From contig JAJDYR010000037.1 of the NCBI GenBank assembly GCA_022825065.1, forward strand, positions 257,805 through 321,804: a DNA stretch of 64,000 nucleotides, read 5' to 3'. A program made the position numbers and the translations under genes. This document shows positions 63,700 to 64,000 of the stretch, piece after piece. Each line of letters starts with the position of its first letter. Position 1 is the first letter of the stretch. The notes beneath the pieces were generated by a model, which saw only the letters and a program-made list of their open reading frames with translations, did not search any database and was not told the origin of the DNA. The stretch comes from a bacterium (GTDB lineage: Bacteria > UBA8248).

Positions 63700-63855
63700 C
63701 CCTTGTCAGGGGGGTAAAAAAAGGCGGCGCCTCCCCGGCGAGGGGGCGAAAGACAAGCCCCCCTGGCAGGGGGTATGAAAATACGACGCCCGCCGCCGGC
63801 AGAGGGGTTTTTGGTTTTTCTTGCCCCCCTGACAAGGGGGGGTAGGGGGGTTGGT
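63700..63855. repeat. G-tract hairpin element (family R1), long form
   Basis: The left C-rich arm is shortened. TTGTCAGGGGGG and CCCCCCTGACAAGGGGGGG are intact, with an extra inner hairpin CCCCCCTGGCAGGGGG. Confidence 0.75.
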
Positions 63856-64000
63856 TTGTCCCCTGACGAGGGGCTGCCACTACGGGTGAATGCGGTTTTG
63901 ATCGTCATTCCGGCAATCAATGCCGACCGGGGAGGGAGGGATTGCCCGGAATCCATTTGCGGTTGCGGGAGAATGAACGACGGCGTTTTATTCCCCGCCG

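Larger units (their letters stand above)
63248..64000. other. Repeat-filled right edge
   Basis: No gene is seen. R2 motifs (63279, 63448-63463, 63688), R4-like GGCGGCCCTGTGTGGCCG (63342-63359), R3 repeats (63476-63490, 63535-63573, 63603-63640), and an R1 element (63700-63855). A decayed R5 palindrome begins near 63903. Confidence 0.65.

Overview
The window looks like a stretch of chromosome from a Gram-negative, GC-rich bacterium. Outer-membrane-type lipoproteins (lipobox cysteines at about 13.97, 41.45 and 52.3 kb), a YqgE/AlgH protein, an LpoA-like protein and periplasmic-binding-protein ABC transporters support this. No rRNA or tRNA gene is visible, so I cannot name the phylum. The gene order rplU-rpmA-obgE-proB-nadD-rsfS, the CaiB-type CoA transferase, the MmgE/PrpD protein and the solute-binding-protein-rich transporters would suit a deltaproteobacterium-like or Tectomicrobia/Nitrospinota-like lineage, but that is inference only.

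Layout. 0.6-6.1 kb: an M20-type amidohydrolase and an SsuABC/TauABC-like ABC importer with two tandem permeases. 6.1-8.1 kb: a 2 kb non-coding tract with dispersed palindromic repeats, a 47-bp tandem repeat and a phased AT-rich decamer array. 8.1-10.3 kb: mnmA, a YqgE/AlgH protein and a HIT protein. 10.5-30.4 kb: a compact, lower-GC, repeat-free housekeeping block (MmgE/PrpD, DUF484, rplU-rpmA-obgE-proB-nadD-rsfS, a degenerate DksA-like protein, rpiB-nrdR, eno, tkt and metabolic oxidoreductases). It ends in a parS-like palindrome and another phased decamer array. 30.7-32.1 kb: a CtpA-type protease.

32.1-36.2 kb is the most unusual module. A LuxR-type regulator and a downstream two-gene operon (a six-cysteine secreted protein and a secreted alpha/beta hydrolase) each follow a similar long leader. 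Both leaders carry a C-rich/G-rich palindrome at the position of a lux box, and a start codon exactly 67 nt downstream of it. 36.9-40.9 kb: a tandem duplication of a CBS-domain cation/proton antiporter. 41.4-46.0 kb: a TbpB-like lipoprotein, then two toxin-antitoxin modules back to back (AbiEi/AbiEii type with a palindromic operator over its -10 box, and an Xre-like/RES type).

46.7-58.3 kb: tsaD, dusB, an SDR, an LpoA-like lipoprotein, a site-2 protease, a solitary pilM joined to aroB, aroQ, an M24 peptidase and efp. 58.5-63.2 kb: a complete branched-chain amino acid ABC operon (livK-H-M-G-F) with a structured leader and an internal terminator. Outside the 8-32 kb core nearly every intergenic gap is filled with several families of palindromic repeats, which are listed individually.
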